From Pseudoalteromonas rubra (lineage in GTDB: Bacteria; Pseudomonadota; Gammaproteobacteria; Enterobacterales; Alteromonadaceae): a DNA stretch of 64,000 nucleotides. The stretch spans positions 1 to 64,000 of the forward strand of contig NZ_JXYA01000021.1 of assembly GCF_000967655.1 (NCBI RefSeq), in the 5' to 3' direction. This document shows positions 28,789 through 38,189 of this stretch, piece after piece (the first letter of the stretch is position 1; every line of letters starts with the position of its first letter). A program made the translations under genes and the position numbers. Below the pieces are notes generated by a model. That model was not told where the DNA came from, did no database searches, and saw only the letters and a list, made by a program, of their open reading frames with translations.

Positions 28789-30609
28789 ATGAGCATTGAA
28801 AAGTTAAGAAATATCGCGATCATCGCGCACGTTGACCATGGTAAAACTACCCTAGTCGATAAGCTGCTAGAACAATCTGGCACATTAGAGACACGCGGTG
28901 GCAACGAAGAGCGTGTCATGGACTCGAATGATATTGAAAAAGAGCGTGGCATCACCATCCTGGCGAAAAACACTGCCATTGAATGGAACGATTACCACAT
29001 CAATATCGTAGACACCCCGGGACACGCCGACTTTGGTGGTGAGGTAGAGCGTGTACTTTCAATGGTTGACTCAGTATTGCTACTGGTTGATGCCCAGGAA
29101 GGTCCGATGCCGCAAACGCGTTTCGTAACGCAAAAAGCATTCGCCCTGGGTCTGAAGCCTATCGTTGTTATCAACAAGATCGACAAGCCAGGCGCACGTC
29201 CTGACTGGGTAATGGATCAAGTATTTGACCTGTTTGACAACCTGGGCGCGACTGACGAGCAGCTTGACTTCCAGGTTATCTACGCATCTGCTATCAATGG
29301 TTGGGCGACGCTTGACCTGGACGAGCCGTCAGACAACATGCAGCCAATGTTCGAGGCGATTGTTGAGCAGGTAGAAAAGCCAGACGCAGATCCAGAAGGC
29401 GCGTTCCAGATGCAGATCTCTCAGCTGGACTACAACTCTTACATCGGTGTAATCGGTGTAGGCCGTATCAAGCGTGGTACAGTGAAAGTAAACCAGCAAG
29501 TAACGATCGTTGGTGCCGACGGCTCAACACGTAACGGCAAAGTAGGTCAGGTACTGACTTATCTGGGTCTGGACCGTCATGAAGCGCAAGAAGCACAGGC
29601 TGGCGACATTATCGCTATCACAGGTCTGGGTGAGCTGAAAATCTCTGACACTGTGTGTGATGTCAATGCCGTTGAAGCCCTGCCGGCGCTGTCTGTTGAC
29701 GAGCCTACAGTAACTATGACGTTCTCTGTAAACACGTCTCCGTTCTCTGGTCAGGAAGGTAAGTTCGTGACTTCACGTAACATCCTTGAGCGTCTTCAAG
29801 CTGAGCTTGTACACAACGTAGCACTTCGCGTTGAAGAGACTGATAACCCAGATAGCTTCCGCGTATCAGGTCGTGGTGAACTTCACCTAGGTATCCTAAT
29901 TGAAAACATGCGTCGTGAAGGTTACGAGCTAGCTGTATCTCGTCCAGAAGTAATTCTTCGTGAAGTAGATGGCCAGTTAGAAGAACCGTACGAAACAGTA
30001 ACGGTTGACGTTGAAGAAGAGCACCAAGGTTCTATCATGGAGCAACTTGGTCTTCGTAAAGCAGAAATGACCGACATGGCACCAGATGGTAAAGGTCGTA
30101 TCCGTATGGACTTCATGATGCCTTCTCGTGGTCTTATCGGTTTCCAAACTGACTTTATGACGCTGACTTCAGGTTCTGGTCTAATGTACCACACGTTTGA
30201 TCACTACGGCCCACACAAAGGCGGTAACATTGGTCAACGTAAGAACGGTGTACTTATCGCAAACGCGGCAGGTAAAGCACTGACTAACGCACTATTCAAC
30301 CTTCAAGACCGTGGTAAGCTATTCATCGGTCACGGTGTTGAAGTATACGAAGGTATGATCATCGGTATTCACGCACGTGATAACGACTTAACGGTTAACG
30401 CCCTGAAAGGTAAGCAGCTGACTAACGTACGTGCATCGGGTACTGACGAAGCACAGAACCTGGTTCCGCCTATCATCATGACACTTGAGCAAGCGCTTGA
30501 GTTTATCGATGATGATGAGCTGGTAGAAGTCACACCAGAAAGCATCCGTATTCGTAAGAAGCTACTGACTGAAAGCGAGCGTAAGCGCGCAAGCCGTCAG
30601 GCCAAGTAA
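28789..30609 (+). CDS. typA: Ribosome-associated GTPase TypA/BipA
   Basis: TypA is a translational GTPase that binds the 70S ribosome and helps 50S assembly and growth at low temperature or under stress. The 606 aa include the P loop AHVDHGKTT (residues 13-21), switch [22 protein letters not shown] specificity motif and the C-terminal BipA domain ([20 protein letters not shown]). The start ATG 28789 fits the family N-terminus [11 protein letters not shown]. It is monocistronic. Leucine codons are mostly CTG in the first and last parts but mainly CTT/CTA between about 29770 and 30370. Confidence 0.97.
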   Translation: MSIEKLRNIAIIAHVDHGKTTLVDKLLEQSGTLETRGGNEERVMDSNDIEKERGITILAKNTAIEWNDYHINIVDTPGHADFGGEVERVLSMVDSVLLLVDAQEGPMPQTRFVTQKAFALGLKPIVVINKIDKPGARPDWVMDQVFDLFDNLGATDEQLDFQVIYASAINGWATLDLDEPSDNMQPMFEAIVEQVEKPDADPEGAFQMQISQLDYNSYIGVIGVGRIKRGTVKVNQQVTIVGADGSTRNGKVGQVLTYLGLDRHEAQEAQAGDIIAITGLGELKISDTVCDVNAVEALPALSVDEPTVTMTFSVNTSPFSGQEGKFVTSRNILERLQAELVHNVALRVEETDNPDSFRVSGRGELHLGILIENMRREGYELAVSRPEVILREVDGQLEEPYETVTVDVEEEHQGSIMEQLGLRKAEMTDMAPDGKGRIRMDFMMPSRGLIGFQTDFMTLTSGSGLMYHTFDHYGPHKGGNIGQRKNGVLIANAAGKALTNALFNLQDRGKLFIGHGVEVYEGMIIGIHARDNDLTVNALKGKQLTNVRASGTDEAQNLVPPIIMTLEQALEFIDDDELVEVTPESIRIRKKLLTESERKRASRQAK

Positions 30610-30630
30610 TTACTTACTTGTCGAATACTA

Positions 30631-30657
30631 AAAAACGCCGCATTTGCGGCGTTTTTT
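30631..30657 (+). terminator. Rho-independent terminator of typA
   Basis: AAACGCCGC-ATTT-GCGGCGTTT is followed by a T run. With A residues on the left flank it could also act for the facing CheW-CZB gene. Confidence 0.92.
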
Positions 30658-30722
30658 ATTGCGATAATGAATGAGCTAGCAAAGCCCACACGTGTCATTT
30701 TTCGGTTGCCAGTCTTGAAGAC

Positions 30723-31571
30723 TCAGAACAAACCATAGGCTTCTGTTTCTTCCGGCTCATAGTCTTGTAAGTGATCCGGACGGAAAATGGCGCTGGGATC
30801 CAGTACCAGGCTGTGATGCTCTCCCTGTTTAATCAGCCCTTTCATCATCTTGCGGGTTTGCGGGTCAATCTCAAAACCCATACTGGTCATTTCATGCAGA
30901 GACTTGATGTCCGACTCATCACAGTGAATATTGTCTTCGACCTGATCAACCAGCAGACCAATGTGCGGCCGCTGCCCATCCTGGGTGGTAAATACGATGA
31001 TGGGTTTGTGGTCGAGGGTGATCTGATCCCGGGCTGATTCAAACAGGCGGATCAGCTTCATAAAGGTGGTTGCTTTTTCTTTTTCCAGCAATCGCAGGGC
31101 TTCGTCTTTATCGCCCTTGGCATTGAGGGTGAGCAGCTTGTCGGCCAGCGCGTGGAGCTTATTATGGGGCTCCTCAAAGCGCGCCAACAGCGTGCGTAAG
31201 TCTTCATTGTCGGTTTTAAAGCTGTAGTACCATTTACCAAACGCAGATTGCTTAGGGTCCTTGGCTTGGGTAAAAGGTTGATCGTTGTAGATGCAGCGCT
31301 CCAGCTCTGCGAGCCAGGCTTTCTGATCTTGCTCGCGCTCCTGCAACATAGTAACCAGAGACTTGTTGATGTCGTAGGACGATTGGTTATTCAATATCAA
31401 ACCGAGGTCGAAAATAGGCGTCGGTGTGCCCATATAATCTTTTACCCCCATAAAACTGGGGTTGTCGTTGGGCAAAGAGGTAAGGTTGCCTTCATAGCGC
31501 TCCGTCAGCAGGATATCCAGTATCTTTAGTGAAATGGTTTTTTTCCCTACCCGAAAATTGATTAAGTCCAT
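30723..31571 (-). CDS. CheW-like protein with inserted degenerate CZB domain
   Basis: This 282-aa protein starts and ends as a CheW scaffold (INFRVGKKTISLKILDI; GVKDYMGTPTPIFDLGLIL; IGLLVDQVEDN) that couples receptors to CheA. Between residues about 78 and 175 lies a chemoreceptor zinc-binding (CZB) helix bundle, recognised by FGKWYYSF and the HNKLHALADKL helix. The family uses three His and one Cys. His136 and His140 remain, but the first His position appears as Gln83 (DQKAW) and the Cys of C-x-F/L-G-x-W is Ser109 (SAFGKW). Zinc binding may thus be lost or altered. It is a single gene. A zinc, oxidant or pH sensing role is inferred from CZB relatives. Confidence 0.75.
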   Translation of the reverse strand: MDLINFRVGKKTISLKILDILLTERYEGNLTSLPNDNPSFMGVKDYMGTPTPIFDLGLILNNQSSYDINKSLVTMLQEREQDQKAWLAELERCIYNDQPFTQAKDPKQSAFGKWYYSFKTDNEDLRTLLARFEEPHNKLHALADKLLTLNAKGDKDEALRLLEKEKATTFMKLIRLFESARDQITLDHKPIIVFTTQDGQRPHIGLLVDQVEDNIHCDESDIKSLHEMTSMGFEIDPQTRKMMKGLIKQGEHHSLVLDPSAIFRPDHLQDYEPEETEAYGLF

Positions 31572-31612
31572 GTCTGCCTCTGTACGTTAACGTAATGCCC
31601 TAAGCATAGACA

Positions 31613-32704
31613 TTATTGAAAATAAGATCGATACACACGGGGTTTATTCTCCGTGCCTGTGAGCCCAAAAATAGCCCTGATCGCCGGGTCTTTTTTTAGC
31701 ACCTGTTGCATTGCGCCACTCAGGCATGCACGTTGGACAGGTTGTGGGCAGTAGTTGAGCGCTGAGATAAAAATGGCGGCGTTAAGAAAGCCCTCAAAGA
31801 TCTGCGGGCTGACAGCCAATGTATGTTTGGCTGCCAGAGTGCGAAATAAATCACACAGCTGTGCCTTGCACTTATTCGGGTTGGGCACAACTTCGCTTAT
31901 CATCAGCGTGGGGTGACTGGTCAGCTTGGCAAACAGCGCGCTGGACGAGGTGAAAGACACCCCGGTAAAGGTGCCTTTAAACCCCCGGTGCATGGCTTTG
32001 TCGATAAACACCGAAAGAGGTTGGTAAGTGCCAATCATCGCCACAGCCGTCACTTCATTGCGCATGATCGCCTTGAGGGCCTTGTTGATATCGGCACTGT
32101 TGCGGCGAAAACGCGCCGTGACTTTGGGGGAGAGGCCGCGTGCGTTCAGTGCCTGGCGAAAGCTTTTTTCCAGAGTCAGGCCAAACTCGTCGGCCTGGAT
32201 CAACAGAGCAATGGCTTTGTGTCCTTGTTCATCAACCAGGTAACGGACCTGTTCAGTGGCTTCATCCATATAGCTGGCACGCCAGTTAAATACTGGATAA
32301 GGTGTGTCGTGGCGTAAAAAGTCCGCACCGGTAAAAGGCATTAAAAATGGCAGTTGATGGTGCGTCAGAATAGCCTGAATGGCATGGGCGGTGGGCGTGC
32401 CCATGTTACCAAACAGGGCCAGTACCTTATGCTGCTCAATCAGATAACGGGTGTTGATGACGGTGCGACTGGGCTCATAGCCGTCATCCAGCACCATCAG
32501 TGAAACCGCTTGGTGAGATCTGCCAGGCAGGGCATTGGCATAATCAAAGTATAGCTGAGCCCCTTGTCTGAGCTGCTGACCAATTTCTTTGGCCGGACCA
32601 CTCAGGCCGACCGACATACCGAGTTTGAGCTCGTCATCAGCGATAAGCTCAGGGCTGCCCAGCAGGGCAATACAGCAACTCAGGGTTGAGATTAATTTCA
32701 GCAT
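31613..32704 (-). CDS. Periplasmic branched-chain amino acid-type binding protein
   Basis: This 363-aa protein has a signal peptide (LKLISTLSCCIALLGSPELIA) and the family I periplasmic-binding fold (Peripla_BP_6). Evidence is LKLGMSVGLSGPAKEIGQQLRQGAQLYF and the VLALFGNMGTPTA segment, which is typical of Leu/Ile/Val-type receptors. No permease or ATPase is adjacent, so it may feed a sensor or a transporter elsewhere. The ATG lies 56 bases inside the 3' end of tmcA in another frame; no later start keeps the signal peptide. It is the last gene of a uvrD-tmcA-binding-protein string. Confidence 0.8.
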   Translation of the reverse strand: MLKLISTLSCCIALLGSPELIADDELKLGMSVGLSGPAKEIGQQLRQGAQLYFDYANALPGRSHQAVSLMVLDDGYEPSRTVINTRYLIEQHKVLALFGNMGTPTAHAIQAILTHHQLPFLMPFTGADFLRHDTPYPVFNWRASYMDEATEQVRYLVDEQGHKAIALLIQADEFGLTLEKSFRQALNARGLSPKVTARFRRNSADINKALKAIMRNEVTAVAMIGTYQPLSVFIDKAMHRGFKGTFTGVSFTSSSALFAKLTSHPTLMISEVVPNPNKCKAQLCDLFRTLAAKHTLAVSPQIFEGFLNAAIFISALNYCPQPVQRACLSGAMQQVLKKDPAIRAIFGLTGTENKPRVYRSYFQ

Positions 32705-34784
32705 GTACTTCCGTCACTATTGACCGCAATGCGGCTTGTCGTTGTTTTTTTGTAGCCAGACTCACAGTATCTTCTAATACTTTTGGCGGGTGACGTTGTA
32801 ATAATAGCCGAATCGTTGTGACTTGGGAACTGGCTGATAATCGGTCCAGAAGCGATGGGTGACAGCGGATCAATTCGTGGAGCAGGGCCGCTATCTGCTG
32901 CTCTCCCGCCGGGGCACTGGCAAAGTAGGCCAGTTGTTGTAATAACAAGGCGTCGGGCGTGTTGTGCGGCAGGGTTTTACACAGTTCAGTAACCAAAGCG
33001 CAGGGGAAGTCGCGATACAACTCGCTCAGCTGATTAAACCACAGGTGTTTAAACCAGAGTTGCAGTGGCTCCAGCGCGATTGAGTCAGTCACCGGCTTGA
33101 TCACCAGCACGGCAAATTCACCACTGGCTTTGTCCTGCTTAAATCCCAGTTTAACGGGACGGTACTGGTGGTGTTGCCAGAATCTGAGTAACTGTGCGTT
33201 ACAGCCAAAACTGCTGCCGAAGTAATCTACCTGGCCGCTGAGCTGTTGCTCGGCAAAGCATAACAGCTGACTACCAATGCGTTCTCCCTGTTGCTGTGGT
33301 GACACCGCAATCCGCACAACGCGGGCACCAAGGCGCTGAGCAAGTGCCGGGTTGCCGGTCAGTTGTGCAAGCTGCTGCGCCATTAAATGCCCGGCCGGGC
33401 GGCGTGTTGTTGCGGCTATATCCTGGCTGAGTTGCGCATCAAAACCGCCTTCCAGCTTGAGCAGGCACACCGCCACCACACAACCTTGCTGACGAACAAG
33501 GTATAAGCGATTGTGCGGACTGTCGAGCAGCTGGCGCAGATCGTTCACTGAGGTTTGATAATGTGCCAGCACCAGCAGGGCAAAAACCTGAGACAGGGTC
33601 TCTTCATCCGTTGCCAGTTGTGCGCCTGTCAGCGATTCGAATAGCAGTGGTGCCGACGGTGCTGTTGGTTTTTGATAGTCACAATCCAGGGCAAACAGCT
33701 GGCGTAACCGGGCTTCGAGCGGATCTTGCTCGCTGTAGCGGATCGGTTGACTGAGAGATAAGCTCAGGCGCTGCGGATGGGTGTGCTCAAGCTGTCTGGC
33801 AAAGCGCAGCGTATAGCCCCGGCCATTGCCTTCATAGCCAATCAGGGTGCTGGAAAACACCACTTTAGGGTACGCATTCAACAGCGACATCAGCATGGGC
33901 ACGGGGATCGCTGCGGCCTCATCAACCAGTAACACATCACAGTCAGGGCGCTGTGCAAGTAGCTGATCGGGCGGCATAAAGCGCAGGTTTGCAAGCTGGT
34001 TAAGCTTATCGGTGACCGGCTCATCCAGTGCCGCGCCAAGATGAACAAAACTGTTGTGCACCGCGCGGCGCTGCTGCGCGCATAAAATAAAGCTTAGCGC
34101 TGGCAGGTCTGCGGCTAGTTTGCCCAATAACGAAGACTTGCCCCGACCACGGTCGGCGCTGAGTAACACCGGCCCGGGTGCAGGCTGCGTTAAGTGTTCC
34201 TTCAGCTGGATGAGCGCGTTGTGTTGCTCGCGGGTGTCGAGTGTCGCGTGCGGCGCGTTGTAGTGTTGTGGCAGTAAATCGCCCTGTGCCTGGCTGATCT
34301 GCCACACTGAGTTGCTGCCTAGCAGGCGCTGCCAGCGCTGTAAGTAGGGGCTGGATTGTGCGGTTTCGTTATAAGACAGCCAACGTTCCAGTGCCGGATC
34401 GCACCAGCTATGCCATTGAGATAAGTCTGGAGCAAGTAAAATCAACAGGCCGCCAGCTTGCACTGTGCCTGCGGCGGCAGCCAGCTTATTCGGCAGCAAT
34501 CCGCTGTAGAGGTCGTAAACGACGCCGGAATACTCCTGGCCCAGCACCTGATGCAGATGTTCGGGCCAGCAGGCACCAGGCAGCTCTGTGTACTGACTCA
34601 ATATCAATGCTGAGTCAGCCAGGGTGGGAAACAGGCGCTGCACTTCTTTGTAAGTCCAGTGCTGCTCGCCGCTGATCAGCAACAACTGACGATGTCTGGC
34701 CTGCTTGAGCTGGGTAAGCAGGCGCGCCAGCTTAGAGTGCTTGCAGTCTGGCATAGGCAGTGACCAGCCACTTGCTGCCGACAT
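32649..34784 (-). CDS. tmcA: tRNA(Met) cytidine acetyltransferase
   Basis: TmcA puts an acetyl group on N4 of the wobble cytidine of elongator tRNA-Met, using acetyl-CoA and ATP. The order of parts fits: an N-terminal DUF1726 part, an RNA-helicase-like ATPase with the P loop SADRGRGKSSLLG and Walker B DVLLVDEAAAIPVPML, a GNAT acetyltransferase (VRIAVSPQQQGERIGSQLL) and a C-terminal tRNA-binding part. Length is about 711 aa. ATG 34784 has AGGTG ten bases upstream; ATG 34754 would give a start closer to E. coli but has no ribosome site. Either start overlaps the end of uvrD. Confidence 0.92.
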   Translation of the reverse strand: MSAASGWSLPMPDCKHSKLARLLTQLKQARHRQLLLISGEQHWTYKEVQRLFPTLADSALILSQYTELPGACWPEHLHQVLGQEYSGVVYDLYSGLLPNKLAAAAGTVQAGGLLILLAPDLSQWHSWCDPALERWLSYNETAQSSPYLQRWQRLLGSNSVWQISQAQGDLLPQHYNAPHATLDTREQHNALIQLKEHLTQPAPGPVLLSADRGRGKSSLLGKLAADLPALSFILCAQQRRAVHNSFVHLGAALDEPVTDKLNQLANLRFMPPDQLLAQRPDCDVLLVDEAAAIPVPMLMSLLNAYPKVVFSSTLIGYEGNGRGYTLRFARQLEHTHPQRLSLSLSQPIRYSEQDPLEARLRQLFALDCDYQKPTAPSAPLLFESLTGAQLATDEETLSQVFALLVLAHYQTSVNDLRQLLDSPHNRLYLVRQQGCVVAVCLLKLEGGFDAQLSQDIAATTRRPAGHLMAQQLAQLTGNPALAQRLGARVVRIAVSPQQQGERIGSQLLCFAEQQLSGQVDYFGSSFGCNAQLLRFWQHHQYRPVKLGFKQDKASGEFAVLVIKPVTDSIALEPLQLWFKHLWFNQLSELYRDFPCALVTELCKTLPHNTPDALLLQQLAYFASAPAGEQQIAALLHELIRCHPSLLDRLSASSQVTTIRLLLQRHPPKVLEDTVSLATKKQRQAALRSIVTEVHAEINLNPELLYCPAGQP

Positions 34785-36897
34785 CGTCAAAATTCACCTG
34801 AATACGTGACTGTGCACCGCTGCCTTCGTAATTGAGTACCGTGCCGGCCCCAAATTTGGCATGTAATACGCGCTGGCCCAGGCTGAAGCCACTGTCTTCA
34901 AATGCGGCATGGCTTACCGAGCCGCTGAAACGACCACTGGGGGCCGGGCGTGACACTTGCGTCTTAATGCGAATTTCTTCCAGACAGTCTTCGGGGATCT
35001 CGCGTAAAAAGCGTGACGGGCTGTGGTATTTTTCCTGGCCATAGAGGCGGCGGCTTTCCGCATGACTGATATAGAGCTTTTCCATTGCCCGGGTCATGCC
35101 CACGTAACACAGGCGGCGTTCTTCTTCGAGGCGACCGGATTCTTCATGGCTTTGTTGTGACGGGAACATGCCTTCTTCTACGCCCACCATAAAGACCAGT
35201 GGGAACTCCAGGCCCTTGGCCGAGTGCAGCGTCATCATCTGTACCGCATCTTCATGCTCGTCGGCCTGACCTTCGCCAGACTCCAGCGAGGTATAGGCTA
35301 AAAACCCTTGCAGTGGTGAGGTGAATTCTTCTTCAACCGGCAATTCAAACTGACCGCAGGCGTTGATCAATTCCTCAAGGTTTTCTACCCGGGCACGGCC
35401 TTTTTCGCCTTTTTCGGCCTGATACATGGCCAGCAGACCCGACAGTTCTATGGTGGTTTTGGCTTGCTCGGCCAGCTCCAGTTCCATCAGCTTGTCGTCG
35501 AGCTGTTCAACTAACTCAATAAAACGGCGAATAGCGGTGGCGGCGCGTCCGGCCAGGTGGCCCTGTTCCAGCACCGCTTTGGCGGCATACCACAGAGGCA
35601 GCGACTCAGCGCGGGCACAGTCGCGGATATGGCTCAGGGTTTTGTCGCCAATGCCACGGGCAGGAGTGTTAATCACCCGCTCAAAGGCCGCATCGTCGTT
35701 GCGATTGCTGATCAGACGCAGATAAGACAGGGCATCTTTGATCTCCTGACGCTCGAAAAAGCGCATGCCACCGTAAATTCGGTACTTCAGACCTTCCTGT
35801 AACAGCGCTTCTTCCAGCACCCGCGACTGGGCATTACTGCGATAAAGCACGGCGCAATCGCTCAGTGCGTTGCCGCCTTGCAGCCAGGATTTCACTTTAC
35901 TGACCATAAAGCGGGCCTCATCCAGCTCATTAAACGCCGCATAGACGGAGATAGGCTCGCCCTGATTGCCATCGGTCCAGAGGCTCTTACCCATGCGCTC
36001 GGCGTTGTTCTGGATCAGCGCATTGGAGGCTTTCAGTATGGTGCCGGTAGAGCGATAGTTTTGCTCCAGACGAATGGTTTGCGCATCAAAGTCGGTCAAA
36101 AAGCGTTTGATGTTTTCAATCCGTGCACCGCGCCAGCCATAAATACTCTGGTCGTCATCACCTACTATCATAATGTTGCTGTCGCTGCCCGCCAGCAGCT
36201 TTAACCACAAATACTGAATGCTGTTGGTATCCTGAAATTCGTCGACCAGCATATGGCGAAAGCGTTGCTGGTAATGGCGCAGTAGCGTGGGGTTTTGTTG
36301 CAGCACTTCGTAGCAGCGCAGTAAAATTTCGGCAAAGTCGACCAGTCCGGCGCGATCGCAGGCGTCCTGATAGGCGGTATACACCTGTAACATCAGCTGT
36401 TCGTTGACGTCATGGGCGGTAATGTCTTTGGGGCGCTGACCTTCGTCTTTGCGTGCACTGATATACCAGCTGAGCTGCTTGGGTGGCCACTTTTTATCAT
36501 CTATGTTCATCGACTTCAGCAGGCGTTTGATCATTCTAAGCTGGTCGTCGGAATCCAAAATCTGAAACGACTCTGGCAGATTGGCCTCGCGATGATGGGC
36601 GCGTAAAATACGATGGGCGAGTCCATGGAAGGTGCCGATCCACATGCCACTGACCGGGTTTTGCAAGGTCTCTTCGACCCGGGTACGCATCTCTTTGGCG
36701 GCTTTGTTGGTAAAAGTTACGGCAAAAATACTGTACGCCGAGGCATGCTCAACCTGCATCAGCCAGGCGATGCGGTGCACCAGCACCCGGGTTTTGCCCG
36801 AGCCTGCGCCCGCCAATACCAGCATATTTTGCAGCGGTGCAGCCACCGCTTCACGTTGTTTGTCGTTTAAGCCATCAAGTAATTCTGATACGTCCAT
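34732..36897 (-). CDS. uvrD: DNA helicase II
   Basis: UvrD is the 3'-5' helicase of nucleotide-excision and mismatch repair. The 721 aa begin MDVSELLDGLNDKQREAVAA, almost the E. coli start. Walker A GAGSGKT is at 30-36, motif II is VDEFQDTN, motif III is GDDDQSIYGWRGA and motif VI is VGMTRAMEKL. A typical SH3-like C-terminal tail (SLGQRVLHAKFGAGTVLNYEG) separates it from Rep. Upstream at 37029 is an exact LexA-type box, so it should be induced in the SOS response. Its end overlaps the tmcA start. Confidence 0.95.
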   Translation of the reverse strand: MDVSELLDGLNDKQREAVAAPLQNMLVLAGAGSGKTRVLVHRIAWLMQVEHASAYSIFAVTFTNKAAKEMRTRVEETLQNPVSGMWIGTFHGLAHRILRAHHREANLPESFQILDSDDQLRMIKRLLKSMNIDDKKWPPKQLSWYISARKDEGQRPKDITAHDVNEQLMLQVYTAYQDACDRAGLVDFAEILLRCYEVLQQNPTLLRHYQQRFRHMLVDEFQDTNSIQYLWLKLLAGSDSNIMIVGDDDQSIYGWRGARIENIKRFLTDFDAQTIRLEQNYRSTGTILKASNALIQNNAERMGKSLWTDGNQGEPISVYAAFNELDEARFMVSKVKSWLQGGNALSDCAVLYRSNAQSRVLEEALLQEGLKYRIYGGMRFFERQEIKDALSYLRLISNRNDDAAFERVINTPARGIGDKTLSHIRDCARAESLPLWYAAKAVLEQGHLAGRAATAIRRFIELVEQLDDKLMELELAEQAKTTIELSGLLAMYQAEKGEKGRARVENLEELINACGQFELPVEEEFTSPLQGFLAYTSLESGEGQADEHEDAVQMMTLHSAKGLEFPLVFMVGVEEGMFPSQQSHEESGRLEEERRLCYVGMTRAMEKLYISHAESRRLYGQEKYHSPSRFLREIPEDCLEEIRIKTQVSRPAPSGRFSGSVSHAAFEDSGFSLGQRVLHAKFGAGTVLNYEGSGAQSRIQVNFDDVGSKWLVTAYARLQAL

Positions 36898-37028
36898 CTT
36901 TGCGCCCGTCGTCTTTATTCAGCGCAAAGTATACCTAGGGCAGGACACAAAGCCCAGTTTGGTGCGGGTGTTTTGCACGTAGTTAAAATTAACCACATGA
37001 AAAATATAAAGTTTAAATTATCACTTAC

Positions 37029-37044
37029 CTGTTTTTATATACAG
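37029..37044. promoter_or_regulatory. LexA (SOS) box upstream of uvrD
   Basis: CTGTTTTTATATACAG matches CTGT-N8-ACAG exactly, with an AT-rich centre. It lies 132 bp before the uvrD start and ends one base before the cheV stop codon. uvrD is a classic SOS gene in E. coli. Confidence 0.8.
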
Positions 37045-37989
37045 TTACTGATTAAGTACGTCTTTCAGTCGGCGCTGCATTTCTTCAACCAGGCGATCTG
37101 GCTGGAATTTTGACAAAAATACATCACAGCCGACTTTCTCGACCATGGCTTTGTTAAAGCTGCCGCTGAGTGAGGTGTTGAGCACAATATAGAGGTTCTT
37201 CAGGCGGCTGTCGTTGCGGATCTCATAGGTTAAGCGATAGCCATCCATGACCGGCATCTCCGCATCGGTGATCACTGCCATCAGCTCCTGTTCAACATTG
37301 ATGCCTTCGTCGGCCCAGTGTTGCAACAGCTTTAAGGCCTCATGACCATCGGTGGCGGGCAGTACTTCAATGCCCAGCTGAGCCAAAGTATCCGACACCT
37401 GACGACGGGCAGTGGGAGAGTCATCAACATGCAAAATTTTGCGGCCCTGAAACTCATTGATGATGTTTTTATCCAGGATATTTTCAGGGATCACCACATT
37501 GTATTCGATGATCTCGGCCAGCACTTTTTCGACGTCGATGATTTCAACCAGCAGTTCCTGATCGCCCCGTTTCAGCTTAGTCAGTGCGGTTAAATAATGA
37601 TTGCGACCAACAGAGCGCGGCGGCGGCATAATATCAGACCAGGTGGTGTTGACGATTTGGTCGACCTTGCCGACCAGAAAAGCCTGAATGGTGCGGTTGT
37701 ATTCGGTGATCACCAGATTACTGTCGCTGTCGTATTCACAGTGCGGCATGCAAATGGCCTGACGTAAATCGATCACCGGAATGGATTCACCCCGAATGGT
37801 GGTAACACCGGCTATCTTAGGATGGGCATTGGGCATCTTATTCAGGTGAGGCAGCTTAACGACTTCTTTGACTTTAAACACGTTGAGCGCGAACAGGTGT
37901 CGGCTGTGCAGATGGAACAGCAATAGCTCAAGGCGGTTTTCACCCACCAATTGTGTGCGTTGATCAACGGATGCTAATACTCCAGCCAT
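37045..37989 (-). CDS. cheV: Chemotaxis protein CheV
   Basis: CheV joins a CheW-like domain to a response-regulator receiver. Residues about 15-165 are CheW (ELLLFHLHSRHLFALNVFKVKEV; GVTTIRGESIPVIDLRQAI). Residues about 180-310 are the receiver (KILHVDDSPTARRQVSDTL; phospho-acceptor Asp in AVITDAEMPVMDGYRL; Lys in FLSKFQPD). It couples receptors to CheA and may aid adaptation. The gene stands alone, and its stop codon borders the LexA box of uvrD. Together with three receptors at 50-58 kb it fits a large chemosensory set. Confidence 0.93.
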   Translation of the reverse strand: MAGVLASVDQRTQLVGENRLELLLFHLHSRHLFALNVFKVKEVVKLPHLNKMPNAHPKIAGVTTIRGESIPVIDLRQAICMPHCEYDSDSNLVITEYNRTIQAFLVGKVDQIVNTTWSDIMPPPRSVGRNHYLTALTKLKRGDQELLVEIIDVEKVLAEIIEYNVVIPENILDKNIINEFQGRKILHVDDSPTARRQVSDTLAQLGIEVLPATDGHEALKLLQHWADEGINVEQELMAVITDAEMPVMDGYRLTYEIRNDSRLKNLYIVLNTSLSGSFNKAMVEKVGCDVFLSKFQPDRLVEEMQRRLKDVLNQ

Positions 37990-38189
37990 AAAGCTACCCT
38001 AAGATACGTACCTTCTCTCAGTATATACTTATTAGATAATAAATTAACACTCTCTGTGCATACAATTTGCCCCCAACCAGATACAACAGGATAAAGCCGA
38101 CAGGTTAGTGTTGTGCAGCGGGGTATCTCAGTTGCATAATCCTGATTATTCAGTATGGTAAATCAGAGACTTGCATTAAAGGAAGGACG

